In this document: piece by piece, positions 11,671 through 23,441 of the stretch
How positions within the stretch are numbered: position 1 is the first letter of the stretch
Layout: each line of letters begins with the position of its first letter
From: Rachicladosporium sp. CCFEE 5018
Lineage: Eukaryota > Ascomycota > Dothideomycetes > Cladosporiales > Cladosporiaceae
Length of the DNA stretch: 64,000 nucleotides
NCBI GenBank assembly: GCA_002077045.2
Contig: KZ111145.1
Coordinates: 55,176 to 119,175, forward strand
Reading direction: 5' to 3'
The notes under the pieces: generated by a model
Databases searched by the model: none
Seen by the model: the letters and a program-made list of their open reading frames with translations, nothing else
What the model was told of the DNA's origin: nothing
Made by a program: the position numbers and the translations under genes

Positions 11671-13656
11671 TCATCCTTTTCGCTTGCGACGGTAGGGGTT
11701 GCGTTCGTTCCGAATTGATGCCTTCTTGAACTCCTCATAGGGAGGATCAGCGTGATCTGCTGGCGATGGGTGACGGGCTGCTGCATGCGGACGCTCAGAC
11801 TTTGAGGGCATCGGCGGGCTAGATGCTTTGCGGCCTGTAGGCTCGCTGCTGTACACGTGTGACGTCGTGTAGTCGTTGTGTTCATCATACCTCCGGATGT
11901 TTTGTTCCATGCTGTAAGACTCTCTTTTGAAGTTGAAATCTGGCGTCGATGCCGTCGTAGCCGCTTGCTGTTGGGCGAATGACCTCTTCGACCTTCGTCG
12001 TGCTTCTGTCGAGGCCGTGCTGTCTGTAGGGCGCATTACGCGCTTGTCCTGAAACATGGCCTCTCCGCCATGTTTCGCAGTAGATCCATCGTCTGCCTGT
12101 CCCTCGTCCCTGCGGGCGCGCTGATGGTGCTTCCTCGCAGAATGCACTCGCGATGATAGATTCGCCTGTACGTCCAGTCGGCTAGCTCGTAGGCAATCTT
12201 CCACATAGGCATTGAACCGCCCTCTCGATAAAGACCTACCCGACCTCCGCCCTGTATCTTCGCGCCCCCGAGAATCCTCGTTCGAAAGTTCCTCTTTTTG
12301 GTATGCAGGTTCGGTGCGAGCGTAACTCGTATCACGCCCACGGTCTGCGGTTGCGAGCCACTGTCGAGGATCGCCTCTTCCTTCTCTGGCGCGAGGCTCG
12401 TAGTCCCAGTATTCAGTGCCCCTTGGTTTTGCATCCTCGTACGAAGAACTCTTGAAGAGGGGTGCTCGTTGATCCGTGGGACCTCTGCGAGTGGGTCTGC
12501 AATCTAGCTCATCTTGCCAATAGTGAGCATCGGCTATGTTGGACCAGCCCCCGGGTGAGGGTGTTCTGGACGGTATTATGGCCCCATCACTCTCTGCATC
12601 ACTGTGTACACTACTGCCCGGACCTCGTCTTGCCCTCGACTCATAGTCGGACCACCACTTCCGGACTAAGTTGGCCTCAGAATCCAACTTCCTTTGTTGC
12701 GACTCAGGAGTCGACCCAAAGATTGTGCCTTTCGCGCGAAGGACCCTGCGAACGGATGATCGAGGCTCGGAAACGTCGGCGTTGCGTGCGACAGGTAAGT
12801 GCGGCGGCTCCGCATTGCTGAGTTGATACGCCAATATGGCAGCTCGACCCTTCCCAATTGCCCCAATGTCCTCGAGCTCATCAAGCAGACGCTTTCTGGC
12901 CCTGTTTGCACCCTCGCCGTAGTTCACGCCGATTGGGGTCTCCAGAAGTCCGAAGAGACAATACCATCTATCTTCCTCACGCGTGGTGACTCGCCCATTT
13001 GCCCACTGCAGACGAACCTCTGCGCTCACCAGTTCTACCCCCTGGGATTGATAGAGAACATCTTTAGGAATACTTGTGAAGCTAGCAATAGTAGAATCGA
13101 GTCTTGCACATGTTTGGTGTGACCATTTGAGGTACGATGTGCTGGGCTCGGAAGTTCTAGTGATCGGGTGATTCCCCTTGAATCCTATGACATTCCAGTG
13201 GACCGTCAAGAAGATGACCGTCTGTGGTGCAACAAGTTCCTGCAACGTCCATCCTCGGGTAAACCACTCACTGCGCCGAAATTCTTCCTCCCAGCAGCCG
13301 CTGCCGTCGTACAAGGGTGATAGAGTAACATCCGGTAGGTATGCTAGGCACACATCGGCATCCTTGTACCATCTGTACATGCAATTGATCGCCTCGGACA
13401 GCTCTACGGCGTTCGTCTTGTCGATACAGCAGGTATCTATCCATAGCCACTGGATCCGGTGCAATTCTGATCTAATAAAGCTAATGAATCCTTCCAACTT
13501 CTTATATCTGGCCTTGCTCTTATCACGTCCAGATACGACATCTTGGAATGTAAGCTCTTCGGCCGCACCGACCCATCTGTGCGATGCGATTACGCAGGGT
13601 GGTGGGCTGGCGTGGAACAGCTCGAATTTGAAATTGTAGACATTGAAAAGGCGCAT
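11671..13656 (-). CDS. HET-domain (heterokaryon incompatibility) protein, copy A
   Basis: A single exon of 661 aa starts MRLFNV, the usual start of this group. The HET domain fills about the first 300 residues: CVIASHRW, LWIDTCCIDKTNAVELSEAI, WFTRGWTLQELVAP and the late YCLFGLLETPIGVNYGEG. These proteins trigger growth arrest or cell death on recognition of non-self in filamentous fungi. The remaining half is disordered, rich in Arg/Ser/Asp, and ends in a basic cluster (YRRKRKG) that could be a nuclear signal. Its position between the homeobox and MFS genes matches the HET gene at 45978-47285 in copy B, and the sequences upstream of the two starts are alike, so that one is the likely counterpart. 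The tails are not alignable by eye. Confidence 0.9.
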   Translation of the reverse strand: MRLFNVYNFKFELFHASPPPCVIASHRWVGAAEELTFQDVVSGRDKSKARYKKLEGFISFIRSELHRIQWLWIDTCCIDKTNAVELSEAINCMYRWYKDADVCLAYLPDVTLSPLYDGSGCWEEEFRRSEWFTRGWTLQELVAPQTVIFLTVHWNVIGFKGNHPITRTSEPSTSYLKWSHQTCARLDSTIASFTSIPKDVLYQSQGVELVSAEVRLQWANGRVTTREEDRWYCLFGLLETPIGVNYGEGANRARKRLLDELEDIGAIGKGRAAILAYQLSNAEPPHLPVARNADVSEPRSSVRRVLRAKGTIFGSTPESQQRKLDSEANLVRKWWSDYESRARRGPGSSVHSDAESDGAIIPSRTPSPGGWSNIADAHYWQDELDCRPTRRGPTDQRAPLFKSSSYEDAKPRGTEYWDYEPRAREGRGDPRQWLATADRGRDTSYARTEPAYQKEELSNEDSRGREDTGRRSGRSLSRGRFNAYVEDCLRASRLDVQANLSSRVHSARKHHQRARRDEGQADDGSTAKHGGEAMFQDKRVMRPTDSTASTEARRRSKRSFAQQQAATTASTPDFNFKRESYSMEQNIRRYDEHNDYTTSHVYSSEPTGRKASSPPMPSKSERPHAAARHPSPADHADPPYEEFKKASIRNERNPYRRKRKG

Positions 13657-14490
13657 GACCGTGGGCGCGAAGATGATTATTACCGATGTGATGGAATCAT
13701 TTGCTCTGCGCTCTGCGTCGGAGTTCCGCTCATACTTACACGAATGCTCTGAACCTCATTGCTGCGCGAATCAGCACAGCCGCAGTGCGAAGCTGCACGC
13801 TGAACGTCACGAGTCAACTTCGCTCGCTTACCTTGAGCATGCATGCAAGACCGCGGAAGTGTATATTGCGATACCACTTGCAGTCGCTCTTCACACGTCA
13901 ATTCCGAGCGTCAAACCAGGCTATGGAATAACAAGGTCTCTTATAAACCCTTCGGTATCAATCGAGAACTGCGGGAGTGCGACTTCTGAATTCGTCGAGG
14001 GCCATGGAAACACAGGCCCAAGACTGGGCTGTCCGACCGAGTGGCTAGCAAGATTCCACATTGATAAACACGTTTACTACGTTCCTCAGCTGCTCCTAAA
14101 CTTGATCCCACGACTAGGGTTTGTAAGTCGAGGGTTGAAATCGTAGTATGGGCTAGGTCAATAGCCTAGCCGAAAGAACTGGCAGCTGATTCGTTCACTC
14201 AACCAAAAGAACTTTGTCACACAAAAACCGACCAAGCTTTGAGGCTCGCCGTACACCCGTTATTCCCTCAACGCCCTACTGTACTCCAAGTCGCTCCAAA
14301 CACCGCATGTACTGATTACCGATGACGGAGGGCGTGTAGATACAGATCTTCGGTCTAGTTGTAGCCGATATATCGCCAAGGTAGGCCAATCATTCTATTG
14401 CAGTGTCTCTTTCGCTGCAGTATACATGTACACACAGATGGGCTTTCTTTTCCTTCACACTTGATCACATGCAACAAACCAAGTCTCAAT
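13657..14490. other. divergent promoter region, HET / MFS, copy A
   Basis: This region separates the divergent HET and MFS genes. About 14246-14400 is nearly identical to 47899-48055 in copy B, with roughly two differences in the first 125 nt, and is the best-conserved non-coding stretch near this gene. The rest has drifted. No RNA gene is recognised. Confidence 0.5.
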
Positions 14491-16016
14491 ATGTCTCCCG
14501 CAGATCCAGAGAAGGGACAAACTTTACAGGAGAGACCTAACTACGAAGCCGCGATCTCCATCTCGACGCTTGACGATGAGTCAAGACCCTCGACACCACA
14601 CTCCGAACAGTATGAGCGCCACTCAATAGACATTGAGGCTGCAGCCCAGGCTCACAATGTCTCTCCAAGTCTCAAACGCACCCAAAGCAACAAAAGCGCC
14701 GTATTAGCCAGAATCGCATCCCGCATTACGACCCGCTCCATTGCCAACCCACCACCGCCTCCCGATGGAGGCCTCAAGGCGTGGACGCAAGTCGGCTGCG
14801 CTTGGCTGGTGTTGTTCACAACCTGGGGTTATGTCAATTCGTTCGGCAGCTTCCAAACCTACTACTCTACTCTCCTCCCAAATGAGACAGCCAGCACCAT
14901 CTCCTGGATAGGCAGCGTGCAAGTCTGGCTCACCTTTTTCGTCGGAGCCTTCTCCGGCCGACTGCTAGATGCCGGGCTGTTCTTGCCGACGTTTATGGTA
15001 GGAATGGCGATGCAGCTAGCTGGTATCTTCGGCATGAGCTGGTGTACGGAGTACTGGCAGTTGATGCTCACCCAAGGCATTCTGACCGGGATTGGAGGCG
15101 GGATTTTCTTTTGCCCGAGTATGGGGTTGTTGGCTACTTACTTCGACGGGAGGAGGGGAGTGGCTATAGGGATCGCGACGACGGGGAATAGTGTTGGAGG
15201 GATGATCTATCCCGTTGTAGTAAGGGAGTTGCTTCCGAAGCTGGGCTTTGCGTGGACGGTGAGGGTTATCGGGTTCGTGAATTTGGGTTGTTTGGTTCTG
15301 GCGCTGTGCTTCATGCGACCTCGTCTACCGCCTAGGAAATCTGGACCAATCATGGATCCGAAGGCGTTCCACGAGCCGGTGTACATGCTCTTCGTAGCTG
15401 GCTTCTGCTTCATGATCGGATCCGTGTACTGGACTTTCTACTACGTAAGTCGCCCCCCTCCACTCTACTTTCCCAAACCGGCACACATACTGACAAACCC
15501 TACCAGATCGCCTCCTTCGGCGTCCAAGTAATCGGCCTCTCCTACGCCTCCTCAACCCTCCTAATCATCATCATCAACGGCGTCGGGCTGCCCTTCCGCG
15601 TCATTCCGCCTCTACTCTCGGATCGATACGGGCCACTGAATATCATTCTCCCCGCTCTCTTCGCCACGGCTCTCGTAGCCTTTACCTTTGTCGCCGTCCA
15701 CGACACAATAGGTCTCTACCTCTTCACGATCTTCTACGGGATCACCACCGCAGCCTTCCAATGCTTGTTGCCAGTTACTGTCGCATCGCTGACTACTAAT
15801 TTGAACATGGTCGGCACAAGGCTGGGGATGGCGTTTAGTGCCATAAGCTTTGCAGCGCTGACTTGGCCTCCGATCGGCGGCGCAATCATAGGGTTGCAAC
15901 ATGGAAAATATCAAGGTGCTCAGATCTGGGCTGCTGTGAGTGCGTTGGCGGGTGCACTGTTGATGCTTACGGCGAGGGTGAAGATGAATGGGTGGACTGT
16001 GAGGAAGAAGTGCTGA
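14491..16016 (+). CDS. MFS transporter, monocarboxylate-porter type, copy A
   Basis: Exons 14491-15444 and 15507-16016 (intron GTAAGT...CCAG, 62 nt) give 487 aa. The N-terminal 90 residues are hydrophilic, followed by PPPPPDGGLKAW and then GYVNSFGSFQTYY, which is the entry of the fungal MCT-like MFS family (relatives of yeast Mch and riboflavin/carboxylate porters). About twelve hydrophobic segments follow, with GILTGIGGGIFFCPS and the cytoplasmic-loop pattern DGRRGVAIGIATTGNSVGG. The protein ends in MNGWTVRKKC. The substrate cannot be told from sequence. ATG 14491 is chosen because it starts the conserved protein; an in-frame upstream extension has no such features. Confidence 0.9.
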
Positions 16017-16149
16017 GCAACGCTGACCAGGGAAGAGTATTCGAGAGTCTAGGTCGTTGATTGAGCAAACGAAAAGAGGGATGCGCAGTGCTACTCGCTC
16101 GCCTTGCAATCATAAAACGGAACTCCTGCCATCAACGTCGTAAGCTCAT

Positions 16150-16290
16150 AAAATCGCACACGGATGACTCGCCGATCTGGGCCACTGCCAGCACCGCGAT
16201 CGGGCCTCTCTCAGCACTTACCGTAAGAAGGAAGAGCGAGTGGGTTGTAAGGAAGATGTGCTAAACAAGCACAATATACGAGAGTCTACC
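16150..16290 (+). repeat. decayed partial tandem duplicate of the MFS 3' end, copy A
   Basis: The stretch 16174-16287 resembles 15923-16050, the last codons and 3' flank of the MFS gene: GATCTGGG at the start, an open frame ending VVRKMC in place of TVRKKC, then a stop, and CGAGAGTCTA further on in both. A more decayed version lies at the same place in copy B (about 49831-49925). The duplication therefore predates the split of the two copies. Confidence 0.65.
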
Positions 16291-16360
16291 CAACGACTAT
16301 CCTAGGATCTCGAACGTCATCATGGCCCATACCCAACGCAGGCCCTTGCTCGATCACCAC

Positions 16361-18807
16361 TTAGCTCGCCACCCGTATCCCAGCCAACACCTCAAGGCCT
16401 CGTCCAGCTTCCCTTTCAAAAGCCTCAACCATACCATCGCACTTCTGCTTCAGCTCCGCCTCGCCAATCTCAGCACGGTGATAAGTCCACTCCTCGACCG
16501 TCATACCCTTCTCTCTCTCATCTAACCCACCAGCTGCAGCGATCAGCTGGCCTGCCAGACGCCCAGGGGTAAGCTGCGGCGAAGCCAGCAGAACGGTGTC
16601 CACATCTATGGCTGTCCAGGGGAGAGTGGGGGAGAGCGCCGCAAGGTTGGTCTTGCTGGGGGAGAGGTGTTTGGTAGGCGAAAGACGAGTAGCGTTGGGC
16701 GTTGAGGGCGCGAGAGGGATGCGGGTAGTTTTCGTGGGACTGAGGTAGATGTTCGCACGAGAATCAGCGACTTTCATCGCCGTGGCGGGCAGGGCGGAGG
16801 AGGGCATGTTCTCCTTATCGCTTGCTGCTGGCGAGGGCGTGGCAGTGATGGGACGTGGTGGCGAGGCGGTGTCTTCGTGTAGGACGATCTCTGTGCCGAC
16901 GCGCACGCCGGGTGAGATCGTGGCGACTTGGGCGACATACTGTGCCATGTTATGACCGGGCTGGGAGATGTGGGAGGCTTCTTGCTGGAGCTCTTGTTCG
17001 AGTGCGTGGATGTGTGCGGCAGCCTGTGAGAAGGCCTCGGGTGGCTTATGCGTGGGATGAGATGGCGAAGGCTCATATTCTGCAATGCGATCCTGCTCAG
17101 ACTGGATAGCCACAAGCTCCTGTTCGCGGGCGATGCGTGCCAGCTCTGCCTCGATCTCAGCCTCATCGCGCTCCAGGTCCTCGACTTCTGGGGCAGCTTG
17201 CACGACAGATACGGTAGTGCTGGCTTTGGACGAGCGAGTCGAAGATGCTTTCCGCCCTTTGCCCTTCTTTGCTGCGGGCTTCTTGGCTTTGCTCGACTTC
17301 GCTGGCACAGTACTCGATACGGCGTCGGAGATGGCTGCCACCAGCTCCTCGTGCTCGCTGATCGGGATCTCAACGGCGGCCAGCTCCACAGACTTCCGAC
17401 CTTTCTTCGTCTGTGTTGCATCGACAGAGCTCGGAGGCTGCGGGAACTGCATCACAGTAACACTGCCATCCGTCTCCCGCTTTGGCGCACCAGTAGAATT
17501 CCGCTTCACACCACGCTTGGGCTTCTCAACGGCCATCTGCGGCGTTGACTCTGCTTCGGGGAACTCGAAGGAACGCTCTAGGTCTGCCTGCAGCTGTGCA
17601 GACACATCGCTCGGACGCTGTTCGAACGCTTCGACAGGCACTTCGGGCTCCTCGACAACAGACTGCTTCGCTTTTCGGCCGCGCTTGACTTTCGGGGCAG
17701 CATCGAGATGACTAATCTCGACGATTGAAGAGTCATGCTTGGAGGGACGACCGCGCTTCTTCGGTGCTGGCTTGGCAGCAACGGGCTCGTCTGGAAGAAC
17801 GGAACCCAACGAGACTCGAATTTCGTCTGTGTCTCCTTGTAGTCCGAGATCAGGGTATCGCACTTCATCTGTTGCATCAGCTTCGACAGCCTTCGACTTT
17901 GCGCCCTTCTTTGGTCGTCCAGGACCTCGCTTCTTCGCCTTGCCGCCTGCTTGTGAAGTTAACATGACACTATCATCCACTCCAGTCGCAGCGCCGACAC
18001 TATCGGGCATGCTCGGAGCTTCAGACTGCGCGACAGACACCACACTTTGCACACTCAGTCTGCTTGCTGTGCTGCCTCTTCCCTTGCCCTTTGCCTTGCC
18101 CTTCGTTGTCGCAGGCGCAGAGCTGCCATGAGCTTCGAGCAATGCGAAAAATGGACACTCGGGAACGCGCTTCCTGTGTTCCGCCATTGGATCGTCCTTC
18201 GGCTCCCACCCATCAAGACTCAGAGAGCAGTAGAAGCAAGTTGCTCCATCCTCGGTATCTGGCGAGGGATCAAAGCACCAGCCCGAGGCGACCATCTTTG
18301 AAACCTTGCACCGCCATCCCCGTTTCGTCTCGTGCGGCCAACCTGTGCCGATCTCGAACGTAGCGCGTCGAGCCTCGACTAGATTCTCCTCCATGGGATC
18401 GCGTGCCTCCGGATCCCTGCCATCTAGGGGTACAACGGACTGACATATCGCCCATGCGCAGGAGGAGGAGTGTGCGAGATGTTCCTGGAGTGGATTATCG
18501 GTAGCTTCCCAGCCGTCCAGCTTGACTGCGCAGGTGAAGCATTGAACGTTGTCAGGCGCGTCCGGAGAGGGCTTGTAGAAAAAGCCTGCGTCGGCGAGCT
18601 GAAGAAAAGTCAGTCCAATATCAGGGCAATGTTTAGCTCAGCTTAGCATACCTGTCGCGCTGTAGGATACTCATGTGGCCATTCGATTACCTGTGCCTTC
18701 TTCCGTCCCTGCGACGAAGCTCTCCTCTTAGCCAATTGCTGCGGTTGTTCGAAAGACGCAACACGCGCGACGGCAGATTGATACTGCGTAGTCACCTCGT
18801 CGGCCAT
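16361..18807 (-). CDS. BIR1: Bir1/survivin-type protein with two BIR domains, copy A
   Basis: Exon 1 (18807-18652, MADEV...) and exon 2 (18598-16361) are joined over a 53-nt GTATGC...TTCAG intron, giving 797 aa. BIR 1 spans the junction, with zinc ligands in CFTCAVKLDGW and HLAHSSSC. BIR 2 has CFYCSLSLDGW and HRKRVPECPFF. The long tail carries AT-hook-like motifs (KKRGPGRPKK, KKRGRPSK), many Lys/Ala/Ser blocks and possible S/T-P sites, and ends in a conserved helical segment (WTYHRAEIGEAELKQKCDG). In yeasts, Bir1 belongs to the chromosomal passenger complex with INCENP and Aurora kinase at centromeres. An INCENP gene lies about 5 kb to the right. Copy B has an equal exon structure. Confidence 0.92.
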
Positions 18808-19119
18808 GGTCCTGGTGGGTTGTTGCTGTGCCGAAATCAATATCGCGTCCAGTGTTGATAGCGAAGTCGCGTGGTCCAAACATTGACGCGGGTGAGCTGC
18901 GGCTAATGGCGTCACTAGCGTCGGCGATCGGACTTAGCTCACGGAGGAAGTTCAGGTACAGCACAAACGTGAGCTGCAGAGGGATGAGAATGCGACAACA
19001 TACGCAAATGCCGCAATAATCTTCCCTTCCTGTCTCTCATTTGTTGTTGTTGATAGTGACTAAGAGGACGATGGAATGAGAGCGTTGCGATTACTTCATT
19101 GCTACTATCGCGACCCGTC

Positions 19120-20761
19120 ATGGCCACGTTCAAGCTTGCGGTAGGTCTTGCAACACACCCATCTTCTTCCATTTTCCCAGCTGAGTACCTCCTAGACTTC
19201 GCCTGCCTTCCACAATCTCCTTGGTGTGAATTCCTTCTTTCTTGCTTCGACTGCCTGGCACTCGCGGCCCGCTCACTTCCGCCGTCATCCCATCCCGCGC
19301 CGAAGCCTTTCTTCGACATCAGCATTTCGTGACGAGAAGCAGCACGTGTCGGAGCAGCTACAGGACAGCAGACTCGGCTCGGATCGCAAGTCACAGGAGT
19401 CAAAGAGTGATGATGGTCATGACTGGGAGGACACAGCGGACTTCAACATTTCGACCTTCGCCGAGCTTCCGCACAAGACCTTCGGCTACAACCAGCACAT
19501 CAAGGTGAATGAGGACTTCAAGGAGGCATTACGGCAAATCCTCTGGCAGTTCAAGGCGCCTATACGATATGCCTTCGCATATGGTAGTGGGGTGTTTGGG
19601 CAGAAGTCATCCTCAAGCAGCAGCACACCCTCCGCTGATCTGAGCCCGCATCCTCACCCGCCCAAAGCTGTAGAAGAGTGGCAAAAAGGAGGCGGCAAGA
19701 TCATAGATTTCATCTTCGGCGTCACGCACACCCAGCACTGGCACTCGCTCAACCTCGCACAACACCCGGACCACTACTCAGGCCTGAAGTACCTTCCCTA
19801 CTCCAGCGCAGCCATCTCCCGGATCCAAGACTCCTTCGGCGCAGGCGTCTACTTCAATCCCTACATCACTGTGAACGGTACAATGATCAAATACGGCGTC
19901 GTAAACCTTTCAACGCTGTCTTCAGATCTTAGCGCCTGGAACACCCTCTACTTGGCAGGTCGACTTCAAAAGCCAGTCAAGATCCTCCGCGATGACCCTC
20001 GAATGCGGCTAGCAAACCAAGTCAACCTGCTTTCCGCCTTGCGCACAGCCCTCCTAATGCTCCCCGAACAGTTCACAGAGCGAGAATTGTACGAGCGCAT
20101 AGCCGGGCTAAGCTACATGGGCGACCCACGCATGAATACCCTCTTCTCCGGCGAGAATCCCAACAAGGTCTCCAACATCGTCGGCGCGCAGCTGCCAGGC
20201 TTTCGACAACTTTACGTTCCCTTGATTGAGAACCTGCCAAACTTAGCGTTCTCTGACAGTCGCACTCCAAGGGACGAAGGCTGGGAGAAGCAGGACGCCA
20301 TTCGAAACACGGGCACCACGCCCGCCCTCTCCGACGTCCTCGGCGGCTCCGAAGGTCTAATCCTACAACAAGACATGGACCCCATAAAACGCGGCAACAT
20401 GGTCCGGCGCCTCCCCTCCGCCTTCCGCGGCAAACTCTACTACAAATACAAATCCCAATTCGGCTTGGCGGGCAGCGCTTTCGATCCCATCCTCGAAGCC
20501 GCATCGGATGAAGACGCACAGTCGGGGTTCAAGAAACGGCAGGGTGGCGAGTTTGAGCAGCGGATCGCGGCGCAGGGGAATTTGAGCGAGGTTGTTGGGG
20601 ATTGTGTTAGGAAGACTGTTGCTTGGCCGGCGGCTGGGCAGACGCTAAAGGGGATTTTTACGGGGGGCGTAGGGAGGAGTTGGAAGTATGCTAGGGAGAA
20701 GAGAAAGAAGACTGGGGAGGTGAAGAGGAAGGTGGATGATAGTAAGGCTAAGGCTGAGTAA
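19120..20761 (+). CDS. TAM41: Tam41, mitochondrial CDP-diacylglycerol synthase, copy A
   Basis: Exon 1 (19120-19140, MATFKLA) joins exon 2 (19196-20761) across a 55-nt GTAGGT...CTAG intron; the same junction works in copy B. The product is 528 aa. The N-terminus is rich in Arg, Ser and Ala, as in a mitochondrial presequence. The core has AYGSGVFGQ and IDFIFGVTHTQHWH, the nucleotidyltransferase motifs of the Tam41/Mmp37 family, then YVPLIENLPNL and the C-terminal VGDCVRKTVAWPAAGQ block. The family makes CDP-diacylglycerol in the inner mitochondrial membrane for cardiolipin synthesis. It is divergent from Bir1. Confidence 0.93.
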
Positions 20762-21384
20762 TATACGCTTCTTCCAAGCCACATGACTTGCTCGACTCTT
20801 CGTGAATTGCGCTGGTTGAGTCCATCACGCAGCGGCTATGCTGATCATGGAAGATTCATCTGCTATATTGCGCTACCTGATACCGTGATGATTATATTTA
20901 AGTGCCCAGATCCTCTCCTCGCGATGCTAGGAGCTGCCAGTCAATTTGGTTGTGCTCGACGTCTTGCTCTATGTAGCGTGGTTTTCCAACCTGGCGAGGA
21001 CTGACAGGCTTCGAGGGCAGTAGAGCAGGAACGTCAATTGGTATGGAAGACCACGGAACGAAGATCCGGGCTGCATCGGCGCTGACTGCACGGCAGGCCC
21101 ATCGCATATTGAGCTTGTCGTTCAGTAGTACATCGGTGCAATGGGTTCGAGTGACCTGGCGACTGGCGAGCTCGAGTGCGTACACCACGCAGGACTGAGA
21201 CTTGCGGACGGAAGTGTCAATTGGTCTTTCTCTCATACACATTGGGCCGCTGGGGGTTGGGGGGCGTCCCCGGTAGATCCTGAGCCAGCAGCCTTCTTCA
21301 TCAGATCGTGACCGGTATGAGGACTAGCCGGCAGCATACACGGCTTCTTCATGGTCCCTAGCGATTCGCTGAGATAGCGCGACT
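20762..21384. other. intergenic region right of Tam41, copy A
   Basis: Collinearity with copy B ends close to the Tam41 stop. I see no gene, RNA or repeat here. Confidence 0.4.
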
Positions 21385-22767
21385 ATGCAGGCGCGTCAGG
21401 GCGAGACGTTGCTCGACCAGACAGGAGCCGTATCGGAACTCATTACATCAATCTACCAGGGCGATGAGGAGTTGCGTGAGGCTGAGCGCCAGGGGCAAAA
21501 GGACATAGCTGCTAAGGAGCAGGAGGTCTCGTCTGCACTACAGGAGCAACGATATGGAACCCGCGAAAGACCGCTCACAGTTCAGAATGCCACAACCCAG
21601 AAGGTGGATGTACTCGACAATCCTCCAACACAAAAAGGGCCGTCCAATGGGCCACTTGGGGGTCACACTTTGTCTACGCCGAGCATATTGATTGAAGAGG
21701 ATGATACTGCTCGAATGCGGATGCAGAGCAAGAAGAAACGGGAGGAGGAAGGAGTGGAAGAGGCCAAGGTCAGGCTAGAGAAGTCATGGAAACTTACGGA
21801 ACAACTGGCTGAGAAGGCTCGAAGGCAAGCGCTAATCGAACAAGAAGAGCAGGGAGCGAGACTGGAGCGATTGCGTGAGGAGCTAAACACGCTGAAGCGA
21901 GGTCAACAGGCCGTGAAAGAGAAGCGAGCCAAGTTCCTGAGAGAGCAGAAAGAGATCGAGGGGTCATCCCACTTTCTACCTCGCTTCATGATCTTTAATC
22001 GGTCGAACGTCAATGTTCATCTGCGACTATACTCGCAACCTTTCCATCTGGTGTGGTGCTACGCTAACAATGTCGTACCCGGAAGCTTCGCCACTCTCAC
22101 GTGTCCAGTTGCCGGGTTTTACAAAGTCGAAGTCTCTCTAGCAACGGGCAAAGCCAGTTAGTTCAGTACGGCCGGGCAAGTGGCTTGTACCATGGGCAAG
22201 ATTACTCTGGGTGCGGTGACCGTCGTTGGTGGAATGTTTGGAGGCGCATTTGCTTCAGCTCTTGGCGCTGAAATCGTTCTGAAGGGAGGCGCCGCTGCCA
22301 TGTCGGATATTATCATGTCTTCTGCAGCATTCGTCGGCGGTGGCTACGGCGCCACGGATGGTCATCACCAAGCCCGACGCATGTTGCACGCCATCGCTGC
22401 GAACGCTCGCAAAGTCAATGCAGATATCACCATCGTGGCCGAGGGTGAGATCCAGGCAGGCTGCTACGATTTGATGCAGACCATGCGGCAGGCATCTAAT
22501 GGCAGACCCCTTGCTCTTGTGAAGAAACCGGCGATGAAATTATGGCGGAAAAGGAGAATCACTTTACGTCACGGCCCGGATCTTGTCCTTGACGGCGATC
22601 GAGCGGACGGCCCTGTCGATCGCTTGAAGTACCGCTTCACCTCGACCTCGCAGCCTTTGACGCTTGAAGACCGCGAGGAATTTGACGATGACGCACCGTT
22701 GTCGCCTCAAATCGATCCCAATTTGGCATATGGCAGCCTGCCTTACCACTCGGCATTCGCGCTCTAA
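21385..22767 (+). CDS. unknown coiled-coil/Gly-rich protein split by one in-frame TAG
   Basis: From ATG 21385 the frame runs 258 codons to a TAG at 22159-22161 and then stays open in the same frame to 22767. The first part has a strong coiled coil rich in Glu, Arg and Lys (about residues 110-195), followed by a beta-rich segment (FMIFNRSNVNVHLRLYS, then NNVVPGSFATLTCPVAGFYK). The part after the TAG begins with a Gly/Ala/Val-rich stretch (ITLGAVTVVGGMFGGAFAS) that may enter membranes and ends in a charged domain. Fungal proteins with a rod, a small beta domain and a Gly/Ala hydrophobic stretch in this order exist without known function. The TAG falls between beta domain and hydrophobic stretch. 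Nonsense mutation, readthrough, a missed intron or two separate genes (ATG 22192) are all possible. No copy in the right contig. Confidence 0.5.
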
Positions 22768-23441
22768 TGGATCACAGAATGGCTGGATGATTCGACTTCT
22801 AAGGACGGAGCTAATCCATCAAGCATCGAGACCCGAGCCTGACAACACTTCGACCATGAGGCTCGAGCACGATCCCCAACGCGTCGTCTCCGCTTCCCAA
22901 CACTCGATGGAGGTCCGTTGCTAGCCAGCTTCACAACGACCGCTGGGTTGAGAAGCAACGCTGAGTATGCCGAGCGCGAAGACGACGAGCAAGCCGCAGG
23001 GTTCGGAATGGAGGATAGTGACGGCAAGGTCAGGGCGGGACATGAGGTCGTACAGTATTACCAGGTACTTACAAAGCCATGGCATACGGACGACAAGCGT
23101 CGTAGCTGCAATCTTGTGCAGGCTTTATTGTGCTTAGTGTAAGGTTTGATGTATTGCATGCTTTACAAAGCCCCCCGACAAGACTTCATAACTGTGCAGG
23201 CGCAGTATCAAGGCTCTGCAAGCCACGACCAAGGTGTATAGGCATGAACGCCGCATTGTGCCGCAGCTTCAATGCTACGACTGCCTTCAGCAGAAAGAGC
23301 AAGACACTGCTCTTCGATTGCTACAAGACATACCTCAGGTTTCCAAGTCTCTCAAAACGCCACCCCCGTTCAGATATCCCCGCCAATCCCCGATACCACG
23401 GAGTTTAAGACACTGATCACCTTACGACCACCGCTCATCAA
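22768..23441. other. intergenic region between unknown gene and INCENP
   Basis: I see no supported gene. It should contain the convergent 3' flanks of both neighbours. Confidence 0.4.

Noticed and set aside
21135..21165. GGTTCGA sequence suggesting a tRNA T-arm
   Set aside because: No A-box, acceptor stem or anticodon arm could be placed around it.
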